Shown piece after piece: positions 52,552 through 63,572 of a DNA stretch of 64,000 bases. This DNA is from Umezawaea endophytica. GTDB taxonomy: Bacteria; Actinomycetota; Actinomycetes; Mycobacteriales; Pseudonocardiaceae. The first letter of the stretch is position 1; every line of letters begins with the position of its first letter. A program made the translations under genes and the position numbers. The DNA lies in contig NZ_JANYMP010000040.1 in the NCBI RefSeq assembly GCF_025061645.1, positions 19,697 to 83,696 of the forward strand, given 5' to 3'. The notes beneath the pieces were generated by a model, which did no database searches, was not told where the DNA came from, and saw nothing but the letters and a program-made list of their open reading frames with translations.

Positions 52552-53775
52552 CTAGCCGGTCACCTTCTTGCCGTCCGGGGTGGAGGCGAACCAGACGCCG
52601 CCGACGCCCTGGCCCTTGGCCTCGCCGCAGACCTTGTCCTGCGCGAAGGTGTACAGCGGCTTGCCCGCGATGGTGAGCTGCTTGCCGCCGTCCTCACGGG
52701 TGATCGTGCTGACGAGGACCTTGTCGACGCCCTGCACCTCGAAGTTGCCCGAGGGCACGAGGGCGGGCGGCCAGGTGACCGCGCACTCGCCGGAGCAGTT
52801 GGAGACGTCCGCGGTGTCCTTGTCGAACGTGTACAGGGTCATGCCGCCCTTGTCGGTCAGCACGGTGCCCAGGGTGCCGACGGACGCCGTGGTGAGCGCG
52901 AGTTCCTTGTTCTCGGTGGCCTTCTGGCCGTCCGGGGACGCCGCGAACCACGTGTCCTTGAAGCCCTGGCTCTTGGCGTCGCCGGGAGCCTTGTCCTCGA
53001 CCGAGGTGTACAGCGGCCAGCCCTTGGCCGTGACCTGCTTGGTGCCGTCCTTGCGGGCCACCGTGCCGAGCACCGACTTGTCCACGCCCTGCACCTGGAC
53101 GTCGTCGGACGTCGTGAGCACCGGCGGGAACTTCTTCACGCACTCCTCGTCGCAGTTGGAGACCGAGGGGCTCGCGGTGTCCTTGTCGAACCGGTACACG
53201 GTCTGACCGGCACCACTGGTCAGCACGGTCCCCAGACCGGGCACGACAGCGGTCGCGAGCGCGACACCCGCACCTTGCCCACCCCCGGCCTTCTTGCCCT
53301 CCGGCGTGGCCGCGAACCACACCCCACCAACACCCTGCCCCTTGGTGTCACCGGGCCCGGTGTCCTTCGCGAACTCGTAGAGCGCCCACCCGGCCACGGT
53401 CAACTGCTTGGTCCCGTCCTTGCGGGTCAACGTCGACACGAGCGCCTTGTCGACACCCTGCACCTCAAGATCGCCCTGGGGCGCCAACGCGGGCGGCCAC
53501 TGCGCCTCGCAGTCGTCGACGCAGGTCGACGTCGGTGGATCGGTCTTGTCCTTGTCGAACCGGTACAACGTCTTCCCGTTGCTACCGGTCAGAACCTGCC
53601 CCAGGTCACCGACCTTCGCGGACGTCAGCGCAACCACCTTGCCCTGCGCCAACTTCTGCGCCCCCGAGTCCGCGTTCGGAGACCCCGCGGTGGTAGCCGC
53701 CTGGCCACAAGCGCTCAACAACGTGAGCCCGAGAACAGCCGCCGCCCCGAAAATGGCCGCACGAGTACCAGACAT
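52552..53775 (-). CDS. Secreted lipoprotein with three copies of the PF03640-type repeat (SCO0930-like)
   Basis: 407 residues from the ATG (MSGTRAAIFGAAAVLGLTLL) behind AAGGAGG. The lipobox LLSAC (cysteine about residue 23) marks a lipoprotein held on the outer face of the membrane. Three repeats of about 120 residues follow. Each has a strand pair TLYRFDKD and a disulfide-type CxxxC (STCVDDCEAQWPP, SNCDEECVKKFPP, SNCSGECAVTWPP), ending with the form AxxWFAxxPxGKK. The repeat unit is known from actinobacterial secreted proteins of unknown function, sometimes with cytochrome or thioredoxin-like neighbours. No partner is visible here. Confidence 0.9.
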   Translation of the reverse strand: MSGTRAAIFGAAAVLGLTLLSACGQAATTAGSPNADSGAQKLAQGKVVALTSAKVGDLGQVLTGSNGKTLYRFDKDKTDPPTSTCVDDCEAQWPPALAPQGDLEVQGVDKALVSTLTRKDGTKQLTVAGWALYEFAKDTGPGDTKGQGVGGVWFAATPEGKKAGGGQGAGVALATAVVPGLGTVLTSGAGQTVYRFDKDTASPSVSNCDEECVKKFPPVLTTSDDVQVQGVDKSVLGTVARKDGTKQVTAKGWPLYTSVEDKAPGDAKSQGFKDTWFAASPDGQKATENKELALTTASVGTLGTVLTDKGGMTLYTFDKDTADVSNCSGECAVTWPPALVPSGNFEVQGVDKVLVSTITREDGGKQLTIAGKPLYTFAQDKVCGEAKGQGVGGVWFASTPDGKKVTG

Positions 53776-53913
53776 GGTGCCCAACCTCCTTGGATGGCCG
53801 CTCGCTCCCCTGTTCCGCGGCGACCGACTGCCCACAACACGGACAGCGCGGGAGAATGGTTCAAAACTCGTCAGAAATTTTTCCGCAACCCCCCGACCAG
53901 CAACGCAACAAGA

Positions 53914-54384
53914 TCACCCCCGCGCCACGACCCCCTTCGCGAACCCCGCCAGGTACGTCCCCAACCCACGCCTGCCGTGCCGCATCATCACCTGGTGGTT
54001 CGCCACCAACGCAGGCCGCAACAACGGCCCAAGCGCCCGCAACACCGGCTTCCCCACGGTCACCTCCTGGTCGTAGACCAACCGCGCCCCAGCACCACAC
54101 GGCTGAACCCACCACCCGACCGTGCCGTTCAGATCACCTTCCAGGTTCGCCACCAGAACGAGCTTCTCCGAATCCCGAGTGTGATGACTGGCCTCGAACA
54201 CCAACTCGTAGGGCAGGAACGACCGGCAGGACAACACGGCCCGCTCCTCACCAACCTGAACAGCCCGCCGCACCTCAGGCCACCAGAGCGGATAACTGCC
54301 CAGGTCCGCAAGAACGTCAAAGGCGTCACCAGGAAGGCAGTCCACCAACCAGACACTGCGAAAACGGTAGTGGTTGAACGACAC
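53914..54384 (-). CDS. SRPBCC (START-like) family protein
   Basis: 156 residues from GTG (VSFNHYRFRSVWLVDCLPGD); another GTG at 54435 would add 17 residues, and the ribosome site is weak for both. The pattern RFRSVW-VDxPxDxxFxVLADLGSYPLWWPEV is that of the polyketide-cyclase/START-like SRPBCC fold, with a hydrophobic ligand cavity. The C terminus RPALVANHQVMMRHGRRGLGTYLAG matches the long final helix. Ligand unknown; it stands alone, with no biosynthetic genes beside it. Confidence 0.85.
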   Translation of the reverse strand: MSFNHYRFRSVWLVDCLPGDAFDVLADLGSYPLWWPEVRRAVQVGEERAVLSCRSFLPYELVFEASHHTRDSEKLVLVANLEGDLNGTVGWWVQPCGAGARLVYDQEVTVGKPVLRALGPLLRPALVANHQVMMRHGRRGLGTYLAGFAKGVVARG

Positions 54385-54575
54385 CCGGCGAGTATCACCA
54401 AGCAGCAGCAAGAACCGCTCAACGGACAGTTCCACTTCACCCGTTCGGCCCCGAAAAGCTACTCAGCGCACGTCCACAACCACAACACCCAAACCACACC
54501 GTAACAAGAAGACCCATAACCACGACTGGCACTCAGAGGCCGTACGGGTTGTGCGTCCCACCACCAAGGAGACCC

Positions 54576-54968
54576 ATGACCTACCCAACCCCAACAGACC
54601 CGTGGCACAACACCTCACTGGTCCCGGTCACAACCACCTACACCCCACGCGTCTCCGACGCGCACATCACCGTGGCCTGGATAGCCACCGCCTTCACCCT
54701 CGGCTACATGCTCCCGTGGGCAGTAGCCGCAACAAGGCGAAAGTCCAACTCAGCAGCCATCGGCCTGCTCAACTTCTTCGCGGGCTGGACAGCAGTGGGC
54801 TGGCTAGTAGCACTAGTACTGGCCTGCACAGCAGAACCGGTAAGAGGCGTCTACATGAACATCACCCCCACCTACCAACCAGGCGCACTACCACCCCCAC
54901 CAGGCTGGTACCCAGACGGCACAGGCGGCACCCGCTACTGGGACGGCACCCGCTGGACCACAGTCTGA
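54576..54968 (+). CDS. Superinfection-immunity-like membrane protein with DUF2510 domain
   Basis: 130 residues; ATG (MTYPTPTDPW) with AAGGAG upstream. Two membrane helices, HITVAWIATAFTLGYMLPWA and NFFAGWTAVGWLVALVLACT, with RKSNSAAIGLLNFFAGWTAVGW matching the Imm_superinfect domain, first known from phage T4 Imm, which blocks DNA entry of a second phage. The C-terminal PPPGWYPDGTGGTRYWDGTRWT is a DUF2510 motif, common in actinobacterial membrane proteins. A role in phage defence is possible but not shown; the domain also occurs in ordinary membrane proteins. Confidence 0.85.
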   Translation: MTYPTPTDPWHNTSLVPVTTTYTPRVSDAHITVAWIATAFTLGYMLPWAVAATRRKSNSAAIGLLNFFAGWTAVGWLVALVLACTAEPVRGVYMNITPTYQPGALPPPPGWYPDGTGGTRYWDGTRWTTV

Positions 54969-55070
54969 CCACCAGCAAACCGGGGCCACAAACCTCCCGA
55001 CCACCCACAAAACCGGCGCCCACAACCGCCCAACCACCCACAAAACCGGCGCCAAAAACCCGCCCAACCA
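54968..55070. repeat. Degenerate 33-bp tandem repeat, C-rich
   Basis: ACCACCCACAAAACCGGCGC occurs at 55000 and again at 55033, with weaker copies at about 54968 and 55067. The unit is 33 bases. On the plus strand the region is nearly free of T. It lies downstream of the superinfection-immunity-like gene in the gap to uvrA. Confidence 0.7.
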
Positions 55071-55101
55071 CCTACGACCCGCCACGCCGCCTACGCAACC
55101 G

Positions 55102-55217
55102 TGGCCGATTTTACTTGGGGGATTTGCCCCTTAAACTCGCGTCGGACGGCAGCTTCACCTCTGCCCTTTATTGTCCGACGAAGGGGCAAATCTAGGGGCC
55201 CCAAGTCAAATCGGCCA
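55102..55217. repeat. 116-bp long inverted repeat, MITE-like or structured RNA
   Basis: Left arm TGGCCGATTTTACTTGGGG then GATTTGCCCCTT; the right arm is the complement with one mismatch and a six-base insertion (CCCCTA on the complement). Inside it are a second stem GTCGGAC/GTCCGAC and a third GGCAG/CTGCC. The arms are T-richer than the neighbours. The element lies between the convergent superinfection gene and uvrA. Confidence 0.75.
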
Positions 55218-55249
55218 CCCACCACCAAAACCCGGCCCCCACCGGAACC

Positions 55250-58117
<2,868 letters not shown>

Positions 58118-58592
58118 TGGGTGGTTCCCTTCGGCTACGGGTTGGGCGAGTCCGGCCATGCAGACGCCGGGTTCGTGCGGTACCGAACACACGTTCGAAA
58201 AAGCGTACTAAACACCACTGGTGCCCGCGCGGCGGGTCGGCCCCGTTCGGGGCGGCCTGGCCGCGGGAGGTGGGCCGCCAACCATGCTAGGTGCGGGCAC
58301 CGACAAAAACGGCAGGACCCTCCTCGGCATTCCACGGCGGGCCGCCGGACCCCGCACCCGCAGCCACAGCAGCCACAGGAGCCCCACCAGTCACGCGGAG
58401 CACCGGTTTCGGGAGACCTATTTCACCCGTTCAGGTAGGACTTGCGGCCCTCCGCACGTCCAGCGGGTCATGGGTAGAGTCGAGATCACCGCCAGTCAGG
58501 AACTCCCGTGATCGACGCTCTTCCGAGCCACGGCGAACACTCCTAGGCTGGTCGGCACACAAATCGAGCCTCAACGTCGGGGAGAGGCATTC
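58118..58592. other. Intergenic region between uvrA and the maleylpyruvate-isomerase-like gene
   Basis: A 475-bp divergent region holding the SOS box of uvrA and, at its right end, the promoter of the gene at 58593. No open frame with credible codon use is seen, and no RNA gene is recognised. Confidence 0.55.
58183..58198 (-). promoter_or_regulatory. LexA (SOS) box upstream of uvrA
   Basis: CCGAACACACGTTCGA: CGAAC, four bases, GTTCG, the standard actinobacterial LexA operator (TCGAAC-N4-GTTCGA) with one deviation in the outermost base. It is 66 bases upstream of the uvrA GTG, where LexA would cover the promoter. Confidence 0.8.
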
Positions 58593-59381
58593 ATGAGCTT
58601 TGCCAACACCGGTTCCCAGGTGCAGTCCGTCGTGCCCGCGCCGAGGGAGCAGTCCGCCGCGGCGCAGCTCGCCAGCGGGCACCTCGCGGCCGTCGACCGG
58701 GCCACCGAGGCCTTCTACGCCGCCGTCGCGGAACTGGACACCTCCGCCGTGCGCGGCCCCAGCCTGCTGCCGGGGTGGACGCGCGCGCACGTCATCAGCC
58801 ACGTGGCCCGCAACGCGGACGCGCTGGTCAACCTGCTGACGTGGGCGAGGACGGGCGTCGAGCACCAGGCGTACACCAGCCGCGCCGATCGCGACGCGGA
58901 CATCGAGGAGGGGTCGACGCGCATCCTCCAGCTCCTGCGCGCGGACCTGGACTCGGCGTGCCTGCGGTTCGCCGCGGCGGCCGAGGCGATGCCCGCGTCG
59001 GCGTGGGAGGCGGAGGTCTCGCAGCCCAGTGGCGGCACGATCCTCGGCCACCAGGTGCCGTGGCTGCGGCTGCGCGAGCTGCTGTTCCACCTGGTCGACC
59101 TGAACGTGGGCCACGACTTCGACGACATCCCGGAGGAGTTCCTCGAAGACCTGGTGGACGGCCTGGTCGGGCACTTCGCGGACAAACCGGACGTGCCCGC
59201 GGCGCGGATCGAGGTCCTGCTGCCGGACGCCCGTCAGCGGGTGTGGGAGCTCAGCACCGTGGGCACGGACAGCTCCCCGACGGTCAGCGGCGGCGCCTCG
59301 GACGTGATCGGCTGGCTCAGCGGCCGCCACGACGGCTCGCGGCTGAGCGGCGACGTGCCGAACCTCCCCGACTGGATCTGA
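58593..59381 (+). CDS. Maleylpyruvate isomerase (MDMPI) family mycothiol-dependent-type protein
   Basis: 262 residues; ATG with GGGGAGAGG upstream. DinB-like four-helix bundle: LAAVDRATEAFYAAVAELDT, the signature LPGWTRAHVISHVARNADAL with a metal-binding histidine in TRAHV-SHVARN, and the third metal-ligand region LRLRELLFHLVDLNVGHDF. The MDMPI family acts with mycothiol as cofactor. The C-terminal segment resembles the MDMPI C domain. The last 148 bases overlap the 3' end of a convergent acyltransferase gene. Confidence 0.9.
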   Translation: MSFANTGSQVQSVVPAPREQSAAAQLASGHLAAVDRATEAFYAAVAELDTSAVRGPSLLPGWTRAHVISHVARNADALVNLLTWARTGVEHQAYTSRADRDADIEEGSTRILQLLRADLDSACLRFAAAAEAMPASAWEAEVSQPSGGTILGHQVPWLRLRELLFHLVDLNVGHDFDDIPEEFLEDLVDGLVGHFADKPDVPAARIEVLLPDARQRVWELSTVGTDSSPTVSGGASDVIGWLSGRHDGSRLSGDVPNLPDWI

Positions 59382-60469
59382 GCGGGAGCACCGCCGACGA
59401 ACCGGGGCGCCGACAGCCGGACCGAGAGCAGCAGGCGGACCAGCACCGGCCCCCGGCTCGCGGCGGTGAGCCACGTGTAGGACGGGCGTTCGACGAACTT
59501 CGTCAGCAGCCAGCCGAGCAGCACGGCCGTGCCGAGGAAGGCCGCGAGCCGCGCCCCCGGCCCGAAGCCGAGGCGCGCGAGGTAGGCCAGCACGACGTAG
59601 CCGATCTCCTGGTGCGCCAGGTAGACGCCGTAGGAGATGCTCGCCAGCCACTTGATGGGCGTCGCGAGCAGGCGGATCGGCCCGACGTTCCAGTCCGGAC
59701 CGGACGCCGCGGCGCAGAACCCGAGCAGCAGCACGCCGAGGCCGAGCGTCGACTCCAGGTCCGAGCTGTGGATGGCCTGCGCGGACAGCGCGGACACCAG
59801 CAGCGCGCCCAGGTGCCCGCTGCGCAGCCGGTTCTTCGACCACAGCCAGATGCCGACGCCGATCGCGAAGAGCTGGGCGCGGTGCACGCCGAAGCCGTCG
59901 TACAGCGTGCGCACGACGCCGGGGTCGTTCGTCCAGATCCGCACGACCAGCGGCCCGAACACCAGCGCCCACAGCAGCGCCCTCAGCCACGGCCCGCGCA
60001 GCCGCGCGCAGAGCACGGCCGCCGCGACGAACCCGGTGATCTGCACGGGCAGGGTCCAGTACGAGTAGTCGACGAGCTGGACGTCCGCCACCCAGTTCTG
60101 CAACATGAACACGTTCAGCACCAGGTCGCGGACCGTGAGCTGGCTCCACCCGACGGGCGCGAGCCAGCGCAGCACGGAGAACGTGACGACCGCGGCCACC
60201 ACGTAGGCGGGCAGCAGCCTCGCCAGCCGGTTGCGCAGGAACTTCAGCGGCGCGCCCTTCGACAGGGTCGCGCAGGCGAAGTACGCCGACATCACGACCA
60301 GCCCGCTGGCCCCCATCTCGAGCGGGAACGTGAACAGCGGGGCACCGACCTCGGGCCGCACCTGCGGTCCCGCGTGCGTGGCGTGCTGCACCAGGACCGA
60401 CGCCACGGCGAGCACGCGCAGGACGTCCCAGTTGATCTGCCTCGCGGAGGCGCTTGAGGAGTTCGACAC
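59234..60469 (-). CDS. Acyltransferase 3 family integral membrane protein
   Basis: 411 residues from a GTG. About ten membrane helices; the N terminus INWDVLRVLAVASVLVQHATHAG has the family Arg/His pair (R18, H29) used in catalysis, and FLRNRLARLLPAYVVAAVV the conserved arginines. Such proteins (OafB/WxcX-like) transfer acetyl or other acyl groups to exported glycans or lipids. The last 49 residues, after about residue 362, lie antisense to the end of the MDMPI gene and are polar. No partner genes indicate the acceptor. Confidence 0.88.
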   Translation of the reverse strand: MSNSSSASARQINWDVLRVLAVASVLVQHATHAGPQVRPEVGAPLFTFPLEMGASGLVVMSAYFACATLSKGAPLKFLRNRLARLLPAYVVAAVVTFSVLRWLAPVGWSQLTVRDLVLNVFMLQNWVADVQLVDYSYWTLPVQITGFVAAAVLCARLRGPWLRALLWALVFGPLVVRIWTNDPGVVRTLYDGFGVHRAQLFAIGVGIWLWSKNRLRSGHLGALLVSALSAQAIHSSDLESTLGLGVLLLGFCAAASGPDWNVGPIRLLATPIKWLASISYGVYLAHQEIGYVVLAYLARLGFGPGARLAAFLGTAVLLGWLLTKFVERPSYTWLTAASRGPVLVRLLLSVRLSAPRFVGGAPAQIQSGRFGTSPLSREPSWRPLSQPITSEAPPLTVGELSVPTVLSSHTR

Positions 60470-60587
60470 GAGAGGGGAGAACCTGTCCGGAGGGGGCGGA
60501 AACGATCTTCGTTGAGCCTAACGGCCCAACCTGTAGGGACCCTGAAGGAGTACGTGTTCCGCGTCCGACCGACTACCGTCGGCCACT

Positions 60588-61265
60588 GTGGACGTACAAG
60601 AGGACTACACCGGTCACGTCGATCCGGGCGGCCCCGCCGCGCGCCGGACCCTGGACGCGCTGACCATCACGAAGGTCTCCGTCGGCCCGATGGACAACAA
60701 CGCCTACCTGCTGGTCTGCCGGGCGACCGACGAGGCGCTGCTCATCGACGCCGCGGCCGACCCCGAACGCCTGTCCGACCTGGTCGGCCACTCGCCGGAG
60801 CGGCCGAGGCTCAAGACCATCGTCACGACCCACCAGCACGCCGACCACTGGCAGGCGCTGGGCGCGGTCGCGGGCGCCAACGGCTCGAACACCATCGCCC
60901 ACGCCGCCGACGCCGCCCCGCTCCCGGTGCCGCCGGACCAGCTCGTGGACCACGGCGACACCGTGCTGGTGGGCGAGGTCCCCCTGACCGTCATCCACCT
61001 GCGCGGCCACACACCGGGCTCGATCGCACTGCTCTACCAGGACCCCGCGGGCCACGGCCACCTGTTCACCGGCGACTCGCTGTTCCCCGGCGGTCCGGGG
61101 AAGACGGCGGACCCGGAGAAGTTCGGGTCGCTGATGGACGACCTGGAGGCGCGGGTGTTCGGCTCACTGGCCGACGACACCTGGTTCTACCCCGGCCACG
61201 GGGATGACTCGACGTTGGGCGAGCAGCGTCCGCACCTGGCGGAGTGGCGTTCGCGGGGCTGGTGA
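60588..61265 (+). CDS. Metallo-beta-lactamase-fold hydrolase (glyoxalase II-like)
   Basis: 225 residues from a GTG (MDVQEDYTGHVDPGGP). Zinc motif TTHQHADHWQAL (about residue 81), further ligands in RGHTPGSIALLYQ, TGDSLFPGG and YPGHGDDSTLGEQRPHLAEW. These correspond to the H-x-H-x-D-H, H, D and H ligands of two-zinc MBL enzymes such as glyoxalase II. A gene of this type lies next to uvrA in several actinobacteria, including Mycobacterium, so this is a conserved neighbour. The substrate may be a thiol ester, perhaps of mycothiol. Confidence 0.92.
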   Translation: MDVQEDYTGHVDPGGPAARRTLDALTITKVSVGPMDNNAYLLVCRATDEALLIDAAADPERLSDLVGHSPERPRLKTIVTTHQHADHWQALGAVAGANGSNTIAHAADAAPLPVPPDQLVDHGDTVLVGEVPLTVIHLRGHTPGSIALLYQDPAGHGHLFTGDSLFPGGPGKTADPEKFGSLMDDLEARVFGSLADDTWFYPGHGDDSTLGEQRPHLAEWRSRGW

Positions 61266-61327
61266 GGTTGGCCACGCCAGGGCTCCCGACGCGGGTCGGG
61301 AGCCCTACGCGGTTTCACGCGGCGTGG
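61265..61327. repeat. 63-bp direct repeat, left copy (hairpin)
   Basis: Begins AGGTTGGCCACGC and contains the perfect hairpin GGGCTCCCGAC-GCGG-GTCGGGAGCCC (61280-61305), a bidirectional terminator between the metallo-hydrolase and DUF4365 genes. A related copy with 11 differences lies at 62749-62811. Confidence 0.8.
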
Positions 61328-62699
61328 CGGACACCTTCCGGACGAACTTCTCCTCCGGCCAGAAGGTGTCTCCCAGCGTCAACTGATCGAAAAGCACGCA
61401 GACCGCTCCGGGTGTGTCCTCGGAATCCCAGACGGCCGAAACATCCCGGCCGCGTTCGTTCCCGTGCCGACTCAGCCAGTAGATCCTGTCGCCCCGTCTG
61501 AGTTTGACGGCCGATACGATCTCCCGACGTGACGACCTGCGAGTACTCGGTTGTCCGACCCGTGCGGTGAAACCGTATTCCCCGGTAGGCCGAGGGCAGC
61601 GCCAGACGATCCGGAACTGCTCGTCGATCGGCAACACGGGCGAACCCACGCGCACTTCTTCGACCAGGTAGAACGTGACGAGCCGACGCGCCTTGTCCGA
61701 CATCTCCCGCCAGGGTTTCGAGAGCGCTTCGGCATGTGCCTCGTCATCCGACTCCAACTTCGTGGCGATGGCGGCCAGATCGCGGTCGGTCGCGGTTTCG
61801 GTGCGGAGTTCCTGGATCGACCGGGTCAACGCGTCGGGGTCGATCCGAAGGCGGCCTTCAACTCTTTTGGCCACGTAGTTGTCACGTGCGTCGATGTTGA
61901 CGTGAAGGGGCGGATCGTCGACGGCGGGTTCGCGAGCCCATTGAGCCGCGTCGAAGCAAGCCGCCAACCACTGTGCCTCGGCCATGCTCAGTATCGCGTC
62001 CCCCGCTATTGGCATACCGGAAGGCAGACCTGGTCGGCCGTTGGGGTGGAAGTGCTCAGGACCGATGTGCTCCGGGTACCAGCCGAGGTCGCCGTGGAGC
62101 AGGGTCGCGAATCCCTCACCCCGGCGCTGCCAGAAGATCAGATCCTCGCCGAACACGTTCACGTGGTGTTGCACGATGTCCGATGGACCGAACTCGACGC
62201 CCGCCATCTCGCCCAACTGGGCCTGGATGATCCGGTTGCCCCGATAGCGGCTCAGGTAGTGTCTGACCTCGGCGACGAAGTCCGCGATGGAGTCGTCGTC
62301 CACCTTCTGGTCAGGCCTGACGGTGATCGTCTTGAGCACCTCCCCGGCGCGGCGCGCCGACAACAACTGCTTGGTGGCATTGGCCCAGTGGAGACCGCCG
62401 GTGTCCGGGTCGTGCACAACGCAGAGCACCGGGATGTTGCCGTCGGCCCAGGTGCGGCCGTGGTCACCGATCGGCACGGCGTACCCGTCGACCCTTCGCC
62501 ACGAACGGCCGCCCTTGACCTGGATCTTGACCAGGTCTCCGGTGACCTCACCGTCCGCGGTGAACGTGACGTGCAGGTCCTCGCCGAAGTCGTTCTGGCC
62601 GTCCACCTCCTGAACGATGTGGTTGTGCCGCTCCAGCAGCGTCCGCAGCGCGTTGACCGCCGCACGGTCGGGCCTGCGAGAATCGGGCACCTTCGGCAA
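61305..62699 (-). CDS. DUF4365 domain protein, PD-(D/E)xK nuclease-like fold
   Basis: 464 residues from TTG (GGAGG six bases upstream); a GTG three codons later (VPDSRRPDRAAVNALRTLLE) is also possible. DUF4365 proteins have the restriction-endonuclease-like pattern: helix AVNALRTLLE, then NDFGEDLHVTF (the acidic residue), then VTGDLVKIQVKGGRSWRR (QxK). The remaining 300 residues are a variable domain of unknown role with EEVRVGSPVLPIDEQFRIVW. DUF4365 is often found in defence-related and mobile contexts. The gene stands alone between two related 63-bp repeats. Confidence 0.78.
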   Translation of the reverse strand: MPKVPDSRRPDRAAVNALRTLLERHNHIVQEVDGQNDFGEDLHVTFTADGEVTGDLVKIQVKGGRSWRRVDGYAVPIGDHGRTWADGNIPVLCVVHDPDTGGLHWANATKQLLSARRAGEVLKTITVRPDQKVDDDSIADFVAEVRHYLSRYRGNRIIQAQLGEMAGVEFGPSDIVQHHVNVFGEDLIFWQRRGEGFATLLHGDLGWYPEHIGPEHFHPNGRPGLPSGMPIAGDAILSMAEAQWLAACFDAAQWAREPAVDDPPLHVNIDARDNYVAKRVEGRLRIDPDALTRSIQELRTETATDRDLAAIATKLESDDEAHAEALSKPWREMSDKARRLVTFYLVEEVRVGSPVLPIDEQFRIVWRCPRPTGEYGFTARVGQPSTRRSSRREIVSAVKLRRGDRIYWLSRHGNERGRDVSAVWDSEDTPGAVCVLFDQLTLGDTFWPEEKFVRKVSATPRETA

Positions 62700-62748
62700 C
62701 GGACCCTCCGGATCATGGTGCGCGGCGACCGGACAGGTGGTCCGCGAC

Positions 62749-62811
62749 AGGTTGGTCACGCGTGGGCTCTCGACACGGATCGGGAGCACCACACGGTTTC
62801 ACGCGCCGAGG
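62749..62811. repeat. 63-bp direct repeat, right copy
   Basis: Begins AGGTTGGTCACGC and matches the copy at 61265-61327 at 52 of 63 bases by eye; its hairpin is imperfect (GGGCTCTCGA against TCGGGAGC). It sits at the 3' end of the lipoprotein gene, just upstream of DUF4365, and probably serves as its terminator. Confidence 0.75.
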
Positions 62812-63407
62812 TTTTCCACACCGGGTGGTGGGCTCACGCCGACCGGCGTGAAGATGAACGCGATGCTCGACGTTTCCAGCACGACGATCGTGAGGTCGTA
62901 GTAGGTGCCGACCGTGAGGGTCGTGCGAGTTCTGCTGACCGCCGACAGGTGCGGCAACGCATCCTCCCGGAAAGCGTCGATGACGTCCGGTGAGAGCGCG
63001 TAGTGCGAGACACCAACGCCGCTCAGCAATCGGGCGGGTGCCTGCACCGTGCCGTTCACCCCGGTCACCCGCACCACGGTCGCGAGCAACGGGCTGAAGG
63101 CGTTCCCCGACGACCGAAGGTAGATCTCGACGCCCGGTTTGACGGGCCCGCCGAACACTCCCGGTTCGCGCATCACCACGGGGATGTTCGTCGGCGATTC
63201 CCCGGTCATGAGGATCGGCAACTGGAGGTTCAACTGGGTGATGACGTCGTTCGCGGACGCGGTGAACGGAACGTCCGGTTTCGAACTCGTGGTCGTCGGT
63301 GACGTAGCCACCACGCTGGTTGAGATGGATTCCGCACCCGACCGCGCGCTCCCCCCGCCGCACCCAGCGACAAGCGCGCAGGCCAGCAGTGCGAACAGCA
63401 TGCGCAT
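62799..63407 (-). CDS. Hypothetical lipoprotein
   Basis: 202 residues; ATG (MRMLFALLACALVAGCGGGS). A clear lipobox LVAGC places cysteine 16 at the N terminus of the mature protein, followed by a Ser/Thr-rich linker to about residue 45. The mature domain is beta-rich (PVVMREPGVFGGPVKPGVEIYLR, LATVVRVTGVNGTVQAPARL). No family is recognised. It probably lies on the outer face of the cell membrane. Confidence 0.8.
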   Translation of the reverse strand: MRMLFALLACALVAGCGGGSARSGAESISTSVVATSPTTTSSKPDVPFTASANDVITQLNLQLPILMTGESPTNIPVVMREPGVFGGPVKPGVEIYLRSSGNAFSPLLATVVRVTGVNGTVQAPARLLSGVGVSHYALSPDVIDAFREDALPHLSAVSRTRTTLTVGTYYDLTIVVLETSSIAFIFTPVGVSPPPGVENLGA

Positions 63408-63572
63408 GTCAACCCTTTCGACGACGTTGCCCCAGTCGTCGAAAGGGTTGTGGAGTCCGTTACGACCTGGTCGCGTTACTCATCCCATCGAGTGTTCTCA
63501 CGGCATTCGGCCACCGCTCGGACCCGCAGGCCAGGAGTGCAGCCGAAGATCCACTGTGGACTGTGCATCTCG

